NCBI RefSeq assembly: GCF_029227915.1
Contig: NC_079887.1
Span: 25,853,650-25,917,649 of the forward strand
Reading direction: 5' to 3'
Length of the DNA: 64,000 nt
Source of the DNA: Hydractinia symbiolongicarpus
Lineage: Eukaryota > Cnidaria > Hydrozoa > Anthoathecata > Hydractiniidae
Shown here piece after piece: positions 10,514-22,887 of this stretch. The notes below the pieces were generated by a model. That model did no database searches. It saw nothing but the letters and a program-made list of their open reading frames with translations, and was not told the DNA's origin. Numbering within the stretch: position 1 is the stretch's first letter; each line of letters opens with the position of its first letter. Both the position numbers and the translations under genes were made by a program.

Positions 10514-13500
10514 CAAGTCTCATGCGTTTTATTGGTGAAAAAATAATTTAAAAAATCGTTCTGGAAATGAGTTTACTCACAGGGTACTTTCTTTGTATAC
10601 ATTCGACTATACGTGCAAAGCCCGGGATTTACGGGAAATCGCGGGTTTTCGTTTGCCGGCGATCAAACTGCTTTTATTCAGCGTGTCATTAAAAATGAAA
10701 ACATTCTTGAAAACTACAAGTCTCATGCGTTTTAGTGGTGAAAAAATAATTAGAAAAATCGTTCTGGAAATGAGTTTACTCACAGGGTACTTTCTTTGTA
10801 TACATTCGACTATACATGGCAAGCCCGGGATTTACGGGAAATCGCGGGTTTTCGTTTGCCGGCGATTAAACTGCTTTTATTCAGCGTCTCATGAAAAATG
10901 AAAACATTTTTAAAAACTACAAGTCTCATGCGTTTTAGTGGTGAAAAAGTAATTTAAAATTTCGTTCGGGAAATGAGTTTACTCCCCGGGTACTTTCTTT
11001 GTATACTTTTGACTATACGGGCCAAGCCCGGGATTTACGGGAAATCGCGGGTTTTCGTTTGCCGGCGATTAAACTTCTTTTATTCAGCGTCTCATCAAAT
11101 ATGAAAATATTTTTGAAAACTACAAGTCTCATGCGTTTAGTGGTGAAAAAATAATTTAAAAAATCGTTCTGGAAATGAGTTTACTCACAGGGTACTTTCT
11201 TTGTATACATTCGACTATACGGGCCAAGCCCGGGATTTACGGGAAATCGCGGGTTTTCGTTTGACGGCGATTAAACTTCTTTTATTCAGCGTCTCATCAA
11301 AAATGAAAACATTTTTAAAAACTACAAGTCTTATGCGTTTTAGTGGTGAAAAAATAATTTAAAAAATCGTTCTGGAAATGAGTTTACTCACAGGGTACTT
11401 TCTTTGTATACATTCGACTATACGTGCCAAGCCTGGGATTTACGGGAAATCGCGGGTTTTCGTTTGCCGGCGATTAAACTTCTTTTATTCAGCGTCTCAT
11501 CAAAAATGAAAACATTTTTAAAAACTACAAGTCTCATGCGTTTTAGTGGTGAAATAATAATTTAAAAAATCGTTTAAGAAATGAGTTTACTCCCTGGGTA
11601 CTTTCTTTGTATACTTTTGACTATACGGGCCGAGTCCAGGATTTACGGGAAATCGCAGGTTTTCGTTTGCCGGCGATTAAACTTCATTTATTCAGCGTCT
11701 CATCAAAAATGAAAACATTTTTAAAAACTACAAGTCTCATGCCTTTTAGTGGTGAAAAAGTAATTTAAAAAATCGTTCGGGAAATGAGTTTACTCCCTGG
11801 GTACTTTCTTTGTATACTTTTGACTATACGGGCAAAGCACGGGATTTACGGGAAATCGCGGGTTTTCGTTTGCCGGCGATTAAACTTCTTTTATTCAGCG
11901 TTTTATCAAAAATGAAAACATTTTTGAAAACTACAAGTCTCATGCGTTTTAGTGGTGAAATAATAATTTAAAAAATCGTTTGGGAAATGAGTTTACTCCC
12001 TGGGTACTTTCTTTGAATACTTTTGACTATACGGGCCAAGCCGGGATTTACGGGAAATCGCGGGATTTCGTTTGCCGGCGATTAAACTGCTTTTATTCAG
12101 CGTCTCATTAAAAATGAAAACATTCTTGAAAACTACAAGTCTCATGCGTTTTAGTGGTGAAAAAATAATTTAAGAAATCGTTCTGGAAATGAGTTTACTC
12201 ACAGGGTACTTTCTTTGTATACATTCGACTACACGTGCCAAGCCCGGGATTTACGGGAAATTGCGGGTTTTTGTTTGCCGGCGATTAAACTTCTTTTATT
12301 CAGCGTCTCATGAAAAATTAAAACATTTTTAAAAACTACAAGTCTTATGCGTTTTAGTGGTGAAAAAGTAATTTAAAATTTCGTTCGGAAAATGAGTTTA
12401 CTCCCTGGGTACTTTCTTTGTATACTTTTGACTATACGGGCCAAGCCCGGGATTTACGGGAAATCGCGGGTTTTCGTTTGCCGGCGATTAAACTTCTTTT
12501 ATTCAGCGTCTCATCAAATATGAAAACATTTTTGAAAACTACAAGTCTCATGCGTTTTAGTGGTGAAATAATAATTTAAAAAATCGTTTGGGAAATGAGT
12601 TTACTCCCTGGGTACTTTCTTTGTATACTTTTGACTATACGGGCCAAGCCGGGATTTACGGGAAATCGCGGGATTTCGTTTGCCGGCGATTAAACTGCTT
12701 TTATTCAGCGTCTCATTAAAAATGAAAACATTCTTGAAAACTACAAGTCTCATGCGTTTTAGTGGTGAAAAAATAATTTAAGAAATCGTTCTGGAAATGA
12801 GTTTACTCCCTGGATACTTTCTTTGTATACATTCGAATATACGGGCCGAGTCCGGGATTAACGGGAAATCGCGGGTTTTCGTTTGCCGGCGATTAAACTT
12901 CTTTTATTCAGCGTCTAATCAAAAATGAAAACATTTTTAAAAACTACAAGTCTTATGCGTTTTAGTGGTGAAAAAATAATTTAAAAAATCGTTCTGGAAA
13001 TGAGTTTACTCCCTGGGTACTTTCTTTGTATACTTTTGACTATACGGGAAGAGTCCGGGATTTAGGGAAATCGCAGGTTTTCGTTTGCCGGCGATTAAAC
13101 TCCTTTTATTCAGCGTCTCATCAAATATGAAAATATTTTTGAAAACTACAAGTCTCATGCGTTTAGTAGTGAAAAAATAATTTAAAAAATCGTTCTGGAA
13201 ATGAGTTTACTCACAGGGTACTTTCTTTGTATACATTCGACTATACGGGCCAAGCCCGGGGTTTACGGGAAATCGCGGGTTTTCGTTTTCCAGCGATTAA
13301 ACCTCTTTCATTAAGCGTCTCATCAAAAATGAAAACATTTTTGAAAACTACAAGTCTCATGTGTTTTAGTGGTGAAAAAAAATTTAAAAAATCTTTTGGG
13401 AAATGAGTTTACTCCCTGGATACTTTCTTTGTATACATTCGAATATTCGGGCGGAGTCCGGGATTTACGGGAAATCGCGGATTTTCGTTTGCCGACGATT

Positions 13501-13909
13501 AAACTTCTTTTATTCAGCGTCACATCAAATATGAAAATATTTTTGAAAACTACAAGTCTCATGCGTTTAGTGGTAAAAAAATAATATAAAAAATCGTTCG
13601 GGAAATGAGTTTACTCCCTGGGTACTTTCTTTGTATACTTTTGACTATACGGGCCAAGCCCGGGATTAACGGGAAATCGCGGGTTTTCGTTTGCCGGCGA
13701 TTAAACTTCTTTTATTCAGCGTCTCATCAAAAATGAAAACATTTTTAAAAACTACAAGTCTCATGCGTTTTAGTGGCGAAAAAAAAATTTAAAAAATCAT
13801 TCGGGAAATGAGTTTACTCCCTGGGTACTTTCTTTGTATACATTCGACTATACGGGCCAAGCCCCGGATTTACGGGAAAACGCGGGATTTCGTTTGCCGG
13901 CGATTAAAC
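10514..13909. repeat. Mixed monomers, no regular HOR
   Basis: About 17 monomers of mixed subtype. Recurring markers include TAATTTAAAATTTCG (near 10,951 and 12,370), CGTTTAAGAAATGAG (near 11,572), GGGAAGAGTCCGGG (near 13,047) and the ACTCCCTGGATAC subtype (near 12,808 and 13,415). Some dimer-scale similarity exists but no clean tandem period was found. No gene is present; short frames on both strands here are satellite translation. Confidence 0.8.
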
Positions 13910-15645
13910 TTCTTTTAATCAGCGTCTCATCAAAAATGAAAACATTTTTAAAAACTACAAGTCTTATGCGTTTTAGTGGTGAAAAAATAATTTAAAAAAT
14001 CGTTCTGGAAATGAGTTTACTCACAGGGTACTTTCTTTGTATACATTCGACTATACGTGCCAAGCCCAGAATTTACGGGAAATCGCGGGTTTTCGATTGC
14101 CGGCGATTAAACTGCTTTTATTCAGCGTCTCATTAAAAATGAAAACATTCTTGAAAACTACAAGTCTCATGCGTTTTAGTGGTGAAACAATAATTTAAAA
14201 AGTCGTTTGGGAAACGAGTTTACTCCCTGGGTACTTTCTTTGTATACTTTTGACTATACGGGCCGAGTCCAGGATTTACGGGAAATCGCAGGTTTTCGTT
14301 TGCCGGCGATTAAATTTCATTTATTCAGCGTCTCATCAAAAATGAAAAGATTTTTAAAAACTACAAGTCTCATGCGTTTTAGTGGTGAAAAAGTAATTTA
14401 AAAAATCGTTCGGGAAATGAGTTTACTCCCTGGGTACTTTCTTTGTATACTTTTGACTATACGGGCCAAGCCCGGGATTTACGGGAAATCGCGGATTTTC
14501 GTTTGCCGGCGATTAAACTTCTTTTATTCAGCGTCTTATCAAAAATGAAAACATTTTTAAAAACTACAAGTCTCATGCGTTTTAGTGGTGAAAAAATAAA
14601 TTAAAAAATCGTTCGGGAAATGAGTTTACTCCCTGGGTACTTTCTTTGTATACTTTTGACTATACGGGCCAAGCCGGGATTAACGGGAAATCGCGGGTTT
14701 TCGTTTGCCGGCGATTAAACTTCTTTTATTCAGCGTCTCATCAAAAATGAAAACATTTTTAAAAACTACAAGTCTTATGCGTTTTAGTGGTGAAAAAATA
14801 ATTTAAAAAATCGTTCTGGAAATGAGTTTACTCACAGGGTACTTTCTTTGTATACATTCGACTATACGTGCCAAGCCCAGAATTTACGGGAAATCGCGGG
14901 TTTTCGATTGCCGGCGATTAAACTGCTTTTATTCAGCGTCTCATTAAAAATGAAAACATTCTTGAAAACTACAAGTCTCATGCGTTTTAGTGGTGAAACA
15001 ATAATTTAAAAAGTCGTTTGGGAAACGAGTTTACTCCCTGGGTACTTTCTTTGTATACTTTTGACTATACGGGCCGAGTCCAGGATTTACGGGAAATCGC
15101 AGGTTTTCGTTTGCCGGCGATTAAACTTCATTTATTCAGCGTCTCATCAAAAATGAAAAGATTTTTAAAAACTACAAGTCTCATGCGTTTTAGTGGTGAA
15201 AAAGTAATTTAAAAAATCGTTCGGGAAATGAGTTTACTCCCTGGGTACTTTCTTTGTATACTTTTGACTATACGGGCCAAGCCCGGGATTTACGGGAAAT
15301 CGCGGATTTTCGTTTGCCGGCGATTAAACTTCTTTTATTCAGCGTCTTATCAAAAATGAAAACATTTTTAAAAACTACAAGTCTCATGCGTTTTAGTGGT
15401 GAAAAAATAATTTAAAAAATCGTTCGGGAAATGAGTTTACTCCCTGGGTACTTTCTTTGTATACTTTTGACTATACGGGCCAAGCCGGGATTAACGGGAA
15501 ATCGCGGGTTTTCGTTTGCCGGCGATTAAACTTCTTTTATTCAGCGTCTCATCAAAAATGAAAACATTTTTAAAAACTACAAGTCTTATGCGTTTTAGTG
15601 GTGAAAAAATAATTTAAAAAATCGTTCTGGAAATGAGTTTACTCC
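13910..15645. repeat. Tetramer duplication, 811 bp, two full copies plus tail
   Basis: The rare marker GGGAAACGAG is at 14,209 and 15,020, offset 811 bp, and neighbouring markers (CCCAGAATTTACGGG, TTTCGATTGCCGG, GAAAAGATTTTT) recur at the same step. The left edge lies at about 13,890-13,925 and the match ends at about 15,645, where CTCACAGGG in the first copy faces CTCCCTGGG in the second. Confidence 0.8.
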
Positions 15646-17600
15646 CTGGGTACTTTCTTTGTATACTTTTGACTATACGGGCCGAGTCCGGGATTTAGGG
15701 AAATCGCAGGTTTTCGTTTGCCGGCAATTAAACTCCTTTTATTCAGCGTCTCATCAAATATGAAAATATTTTTGAAAACTACAAGTCTCATGCGTTTAGT
15801 GGTGAAAAAATAATTTAAAAAATCGTTCTGGAAATGAGTTTACTCACAGGGTACTTTCTTTGAATACATTCGACTATACGGGCCAAGCCCGGGATTTACG
15901 GGAAATCGCGGGTTTTCGTTTTCCGGCGATTAAACCTCTTTCATTAAGCGTCTCATCAAAAATGGAAACATTTTTGAAAAGTACAAGTCTCATGTGTTTT
16001 AGTGGTGAAAAAAAAATTTAAAAAATCGTTCGGGAAATGAGTTTACTCCCTGGATACTTTCTTTGTATACATTCGACTATACGGGCCAAGCCCCGGATTT
16101 ACGGGAAAACGAGGGATTTCGTTTGCCGGCAATTAAACCTCTTTCATTAAGCGTCTCATCAAAAATAAAAACATTTTTGAAAACTACAAGTCTCATGCGT
16201 TTTAGTGGTGAAAAAATAATTAAAAAAATCGTTCGGGAAATGAGTTTACTACCTGGGTACTTTCTTTGTATACTTTTGACTATACGGGCCGAGTCCGGGA
16301 TTTACGGGAAATCGCGGATTTTTGTTTGCCGGCGATTAAACTTCTTTTATTCAGCGTCACATCAAATATGAAAATATTTTCGAAAACTACAAGTCTCATG
16401 CGTTTAGTGGTAAAAAAATAATATAAAAAATCGTTCGGGAAATGAGTTTACTCCCTGGGTACTTTCTTTGTATACTTTTGACTATACGGGCCAAGCCCGG
16501 GATTTACGGGAAATCGCGGGTTTTCGTTTTCCGGCGATTAAACCTCTTTCATTAAGCGTCTCATCAAAAATGGAAACATTTTTGAAAAGTACAAGTCTCA
16601 TGTGTTTTAGTGGTGAAAAAAAAATTTAAAAAATCGTTCGGGAAATGAGTTTACTCCCTGGATACTTTCTTTGTATACATTCGACTATACGGGCCAAGCC
16701 CCGGATTTACGGGAAAACGAGGGATTTCGTTTGCCGGCAATTAAACCTCCTTCATTAAGCGTCTCATCAAAAATAAAAACATTTTTGAAAACTACAATTC
16801 TCATGCGTTTTAGTGGTGAAAAAATAATTAAAAAAATCGTTCGGGAAATGAGTTTACTACCTGGGTACTTTCTTTGTATACTTTTGACTATACGGGCCGA
16901 GTCCTGGATTTACGGGAAATCGCGGATTTTTGTTTGCCGGCGATTAAACTTCTTTTATTCAGCGTCACATCAAATATGAAAATATTTTCGAAAACTACAA
17001 GTCTCATGCGTTTAGTGGTAAAAAAATAATATAAAAAATCGTTCGGGAAATGAGTTTACTCCCTGGGTACTTTCTTTGTATACTTTTGACTATACGGGCC
17101 AAGCCCGGGATTTACGGGAAATCGCGGGTTTTCGTTTTCCGGCGATTAAAGCCCTTTCATTAAGCGTCTCATCAAAAATGGAAACATTTTTGAAAAGTAC
17201 AAGTCTCATGTGTTTTAGTGGTGAAAAAAAATTTAAAAAATCGTTCGGGAAATGAGTTTACTCCCTGGATACTTTCTTTGTATACATTCGACTATACGGG
17301 CCAAGCCCCGGATTTACGGGAAAACGAGGGATTTCGTTTGCCGGCAATTAAACCTCTTTCATTAAGCGTCTCATCAAAAATGAAAACATTTTTGAAAACT
17401 ACAAGTCTCATGCGTTTTAGTGGTGAAAAAATAATTTAAAAAATCGTTCGGGAAATGAGTTTACTACCTGGGTACTTTCTTTGTATACTTTTGACTATAC
17501 GGGCCGAGTCCGGGATTTACGGGAAATCGCGGATTTTCGTTTGCCGGCGATTAAACTTCTTTTATTCAGCGTCACATCAAATATGAAAATATTTTCGAAA
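15646..17600. repeat. Trimer HOR, 608 bp, three copies
   Basis: Three monomers repeat in order. They are marked by AATGGAAACATTTTT (15,961, 16,569 and 17,177, exactly 608 bp apart), by GGGAAAACGAGGGATTTCG, and by CAGCGTCACATC with ATTTTCGAAAAC. The third copy has GGCGATTAAAGCC where the others have AAACC, and loses the ATTAAAAAAATCG variant. The set recurs near 18.6-19.85 kb. Confidence 0.85.
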
Positions 17601-18440
17601 ACTACAAGTCTTATGCGTTTTAGTGGTGAAAAAATAATTTAAAAAATCGTTCTGGAAATGAGTTTACTCACAGGGTACTTTCTTTGTATACATTCGACTA
17701 TACGTGCCAAGCCCGGGATTTACGGGAAATCGCGGGTTTTCCTTTGCCGGCGATTAAACTTCTTTTATTCAGCGTCTCATCAAAAATGAAAACATTTTTG
17801 AAAACTACAAGTCTTATGCGTTTTAGTGGTGAAATAATAATTTAAAAAATCGTTCTGGAAATGAGTTTACTCCCTGGGTACTTTCTTTGTATACTTTTGA
17901 CTATACGGGCCGAGTCCAGGATTCAGGGAAATCGCAGGATTTCGTTTGCCGGCGATTAAACCCCTTTTATTCAGCGTCTCATCAAAAATGAAAACATTTT
18001 TGAAAACTACAAGTGTCATGCGTTTTAGTGGTGAAAAAATAATTTAAAAAATCGTTTGGGAAATGAGTTTACTCCCTGGGTACTTTCTTTGTATACTTTT
18101 GACTATGCGGGCCAAGCCCGGTATTTACGGGAAATCGCGGGTTTTCGTTTGCCGGCGATTAAACTTCTTTTATTCAGCGTCTCATCAAAAATGAAAACAT
18201 TTTTAAAAATTAAAAGTCTTATGCGTTTTAGTGGTGAAAAAATAATTTAAAAAATCGTTCGGGAAATGAGTTTACTCCCTGGGTACTTTCTTTGTATACT
18301 TTTGACTATACGGGCCAAGCCGGGATTAACGGGAAATCGCGGGTTTTCGTTTGCCGGCGATTAAACTTCTTTTATTCAGCGTCTCATCAAAAATGAAAAC
18401 ATTTTTAAAAACTACAAGTCTTATGCGTTTTAGTGGTGAA
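17601..18440. repeat. Linker monomers, copied at about 19,830-20,510
   Basis: Four monomers (markers CAGGATTCAGGG, AAGTGTCATGCG and CCGGTATTTACGGG) follow the trimer block. They recur 2,228 bp downstream after the second trimer block, for example TTGGGAAATGAG with GACTATGCGGGCC near 18,056 and 20,284. A private change, ATTAAAAGTC in place of ATTACAAGTC, is seen near 18,209. Confidence 0.75.
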
Positions 18441-20510
18441 AAAATAATTTAAAAAATCGTTCTGGAAATGAGTTTACTCCCTGGGTACTTTCTTTGTATA
18501 CTTTTGACTATACGGGCCGAGTCCGGGATTTAGGGAAATCGCAGGTTTTCGTTTGCCGGCGATTAAACTCCTTTTATTCAGCGTCTCATCAAATATGAAA
18601 ATATTTTTGAAAACTACAAGTCTCATGCGTTTAGTGGTGAAAAAATAATTTAAAAAATCGTTCTGGAAATGAGTTTACTCACAGGGTACTTTCTTTGAAT
18701 ACATTCGACTATACGGGCCAAGCCCGGGATTTACGGGAAATCGCGGGTTTTCGTTTTCCGGCGATTGAACCTCTTTCATTAAGCGTCTCATCAAAAATGG
18801 AAACATTTTTGAAAAGTACAAGTCTCATGTGTTTTAGTGGTGAAAAAAAAATTTAAAAAATCGTTCGGGAAATGAGTTTACTCCCTGGATACTTTCTTTG
18901 TATACATTCGACTATACGGGCCAAGCCCCGGATTTACGGGAAAACGAGGGATTTCGTTTGCCGGCAATTAAACCTCTTTCATTAAGCGTCTCATCAAAAA
19001 TGAAAACATTTTTGAAAACTACAAGTCTCATGCGTTTTAGTGGTGAAAAAATAATTAAAAAAATCGTTCGGGAAATGAGTTTACTACCTGGGTACTTTCT
19101 TTGTATACTTTTGACTATACGGGCCGAGTCCGGGATTTACGGGAAATCGCGGATTTTTGTTTGCCGGCGATTACACTTCTTTTATTCAGCGTCACATCAA
19201 ATATGAAAATATTTTCGAAAACTACAAGTCTCATGCGTTTAGTGGTAAAAAAATAATATAAAAAATCGTTCGGGAAATGAGTTTACTCCCTGGGTACTTT
19301 CTTTGTATACTTTTGACTATACGGGCCAAGCCCGGGATTTACGGGAAATCGCGGGTTTTCGTTTTCCGGCGATTAAACCCCTTTCATTAAGCGTCTCATC
19401 AAAAATGGAAACATTTTTGAAAAGTACAAGTCTCATGTGTCTTAGTGGTGAAAAAAAAATTTAAAAAATTGTTCGGGAAATGAGTTTACTCCCTGGATAC
19501 TTTCTTTGTATACATTCGACTATACGGGCCAAGCCCCGGATTTACGGGAAAACGAGGGATTTCGTTTGCCGGCAAATAAATCTCTTTCATTAAGCGTCTC
19601 ATCAAAAATGAAAACATTTTTGAAAACTACAAGTCTCATGCGTTTTAGTGGTGAAAAAATAATTTAAAAAATCGTTCGGGAAATGAGTTTACTACCTGGG
19701 TACTTTCTTTGTATACTTTTGACTATACGGGCCGAGTCCGGGATTTACGGGAAATCGCGGATTTTCGTTTGCCGGCGATTAAACTTCTTTTATTCAGCGT
19801 CACATCAAATATGAAAATATTTTCGAAAACTACAAGTCTTATGCGTTTTAGTGGTGAAAAAATAATTTAAAAAATCGTTCTGGAAATGAGTTTACTCACA
19901 GGGTACTTTCTTTGTATACATTCGACTATACGTGCCAAGCCCGGGATTTACGGGAAATCGCGGGTTTTCCTTTGCCGGCGATTAAACTTCTTTTATTCAG
20001 CGTCTCATCAAAAATGAAAACATTTTTGAAAACTACAAGTCTTATGCGTTTTAGTGGTGAAATAATAATTTAAAAAATCGTTCTGGAAATGAGTTTACTC
20101 CCTGGGTACTTTCTTTGTATACTTTTGACTATACGGGCCGAGTCCAGGATTCAGGGAAATCGCAGGATTTCGTTTGCCGGCGATTAAACTCCTTTTATTC
20201 AGCGTCTCATCAAAAATGAAAACATTTTTGAAAACTACAAGTGTCATGCGTTTTAGTGGTGAAAAAATAATTTAAAAAATCGTTTGGGAAATGAGTTTAC
20301 TCCCTGGGTACTTTCTTTGTATACTTTTGACTATGCGGGCCAAGCCCGGTATTTACGGGAAATCGCGAGTTTTCGTTTGCCGGCGATTAAACTTCTTTTA
20401 TTCAGCGTCTCATCAAAAATGAAAACATTTTTAAAAATTACAAGTCTTATGCGTTTTAGTGGTGAAAAAATAATTTAAAAAATCGTTCTGGAAATGAGTT
20501 TACTCACAGG
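18441..20510. repeat. Second trimer block, 2 x 608 bp plus linker monomers
   Basis: This repeats the organisation of 15.6-18.3 kb but with two trimer copies instead of three (AATGG marker at 18,796 and 19,404, 608 bp apart). The two blocks are offset by 2,835 bp on their left parts and 2,228 bp on their right parts. The difference of 607 bp equals one trimer. Confidence 0.8.
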
Positions 20511-20860
20511 GTACTTTCTTTGTATACATTCGACTATACGTGCCAAGCCCGGGATTTACGGGAAATCGCGGGTTTTCCTTTGCCGGGGATTAAACTTCTT
20601 TTATTCAGCGTCTCATCAAAAATGAAAACATTTTTGAAAACTACAAGTCTCATGCGTTTTAGTGGTGAAAATAATTTAAAAAATCGTTATGGAAATGAGT
20701 TTACTCACAGGGTACTTTCTTTGTATACATTCGACTATACGGGCCAAGCCCGGGATTTACGGGAAATCGCGGTTTTCGTTTTCCGGCGATTAAACCTCTT
20801 TCATTAAGCGTCTCATCAAAAATGAAAACATTTTTGAAAACTACAAGTCTTATGCGTTTT
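20511..20860. repeat. Two spacer monomers including a short copy
   Basis: These satellite monomers connect the trimer block to the decamer pair. The copy near 20,660-20,690 has a shortened A-run (GTGAAAATAATTT), and the one near 20,771 has CGCGGTTTTCG with one G missing. These indels happen to keep one reading frame open across two monomers. I see nothing else here. Confidence 0.75.
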
Positions 20861-22887
20861 AGTGGTGAACAAATAATTTAAAAAATCGTTCTGAAAATGA
20901 GTTTCCTCCCTGGGTACTTTCTTTGTATACTTTTGACTATACGGGCCGAGTCCGGGATTTACGGGAAATCGCAGGTTTTCGTTTGCCGGCGATTAAACTG
21001 CTTTTATTCAGCGTCTCATCAAAAATGAAAACATTCTTGAAAACTACAAGTCTCATGCGTTTTAGTGGTGAAATAATAATTTAAAAAATCGTTTGGAAAA
21101 TGGGTTTACTCCCTGGGTACTTTCTTTGTATACTTTTGACTATACGGGCTGAGTCCAGGATTTACGGGAAATCGCAGGTTTTCGTTTGCTGGCGATTAAA
21201 CTTCATTTATTCAGCGTCCCATCAAAAATGAAAACATTTTAAAAAACTACAAGTCTCATGCGTTTTAGTGGTGAAAAAGTAATTTAAAAAATCGTTCGGG
21301 AAAGGAGTTTACTCCCTGGGTACTTTCTTTGTATACTTTTGACTATACGGGCCAAGCCCGGGATTTACGGGAAATCGCGGGTTTTCGTTTGCCGGCGATT
21401 AAACTTCTTTTATTCAGCGTCTCATCAAATATGAAAATATTTTTGAAAACTACAAGTCTCATGCGTTTAGTGGTGAAAAAATAATTTAAAAAATCGTTCT
21501 GGAAATGAGTTTACTCACAGGGTACTTTCTTTGTATACATTCGACTATACGGGCCAAGCCCGGGATTTACGGGAAATCGCGGGTTTTCGTTTTCCGGCGA
21601 TTAAACTTCTTTTATTCAGCGTCTCATCAAAAATGAAAAGATTTTTAAAAACTACAAGTCTTATGCGTTTTAGTGGTGAAAAAATAATTTAAAAAATCGT
21701 TCTGGAAATGAGTTTACTCACAGGGTACTTTCTTTGTATACATTCGACTATACGTGCCAAGCCTGGGATTTACGGGAAATCGCGGGTTTTCGTTTGCCGG
21801 CGATTAAACTTCTTTTATTCAGCGTCTCATCAAAAATGAAAACATTTTTAAAAACTACAAGTCTCATGCGTTTTAGTGGTGAAAAAATAATTTAAAAAAT
21901 CGTTCGGGAAATGAGTTTACTCCCTGGGTACTTTCTTTGTAGACTTTTGACTATACGGGCCAAGCCGGGATTTACGCGAAATCGCGGGTTTTCGTTTGCC
22001 GGCGATTAAACTTCTCTTATTCAGCGTCTCATCAAAAATAAAAACATTTTTAAAAACTACAAGTCTTATGCGTTTTAGTGGTGAAAAAATAATTTAAAAA
22101 ATCGTTCTGGAAATGAGTTTACTCACAGGGTACTTTCTTTGTATACATTCGACTATACGTGCCAAGCCCGGCATTTACGGGAAATCGCGGATTTTCGTTT
22201 GCCGGCGATTAAACTGCTTTTTTTCAGCGTCTCATTAAAAGTGAAAACATTCTTGAAAACTACAAGTCTCATGCGTTTTAGTGGTGAAATAATAATTTAA
22301 AAAATCGTTTAAGAAATGAGTTTACTCCCTGGGTACTTTCTTTGTATACTTTTGACTATACGGGCCGAGTCCAGGATTTACGGGAAATCGCAGGTTTTCG
22401 CTTGCCGGCGATTAAACTTCATTTATTCAGCGTCTCATCAAAAATGAAAACATTTTTAAAAACTACAAGTCTCATGCCTTTTAGTGGTGAAAAAGTAATT
22501 AAAAAAATCGTTCGGGAAATGAGTTTACTCCCTGGGTACTTTCTTTGTATACTTTTGACTATACGGGCAAAGCACGGGATTTACGGGAAATCGCGGGTTT
22601 TCGTTTGCCGGCGATTAAACTTCTTTTATTTAGCGTTTCATCAAAAATGAAGACATTTTTGAAAACTACAAGTCTCATGCGTTTTAGTGGTGAAATAATA
22701 ATTTAAAAAATCGTTTGGGAAATGAGTTTACTCCCTGGGTACTTTCTTTGTATACTTTTGACTATACGGGCCAAGCCGGGATTTACGGGAAATCGCGGGT
22801 TTTCGTTTGCCGGCGATTAAACTGCTTTTATTCAGCGTCTCATTAAAAATGAAAACATTCTTGAAAACTACAAGTCTCATGCGTTTT
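20861..22887. repeat. Decamer HOR, copy 1 (2,027 bp)
   Basis: Ten monomers repeated immediately downstream. Rare markers recur at exactly 2,027 bp: GTTTCCTCCC at 20,901 and 22,928, and TTTGTAGACTTTTGAC near 21,941 and 23,968. The copies looked identical or nearly so at all sites compared by eye, making this one of the youngest or best-homogenised duplications in the left half. Confidence 0.88.
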
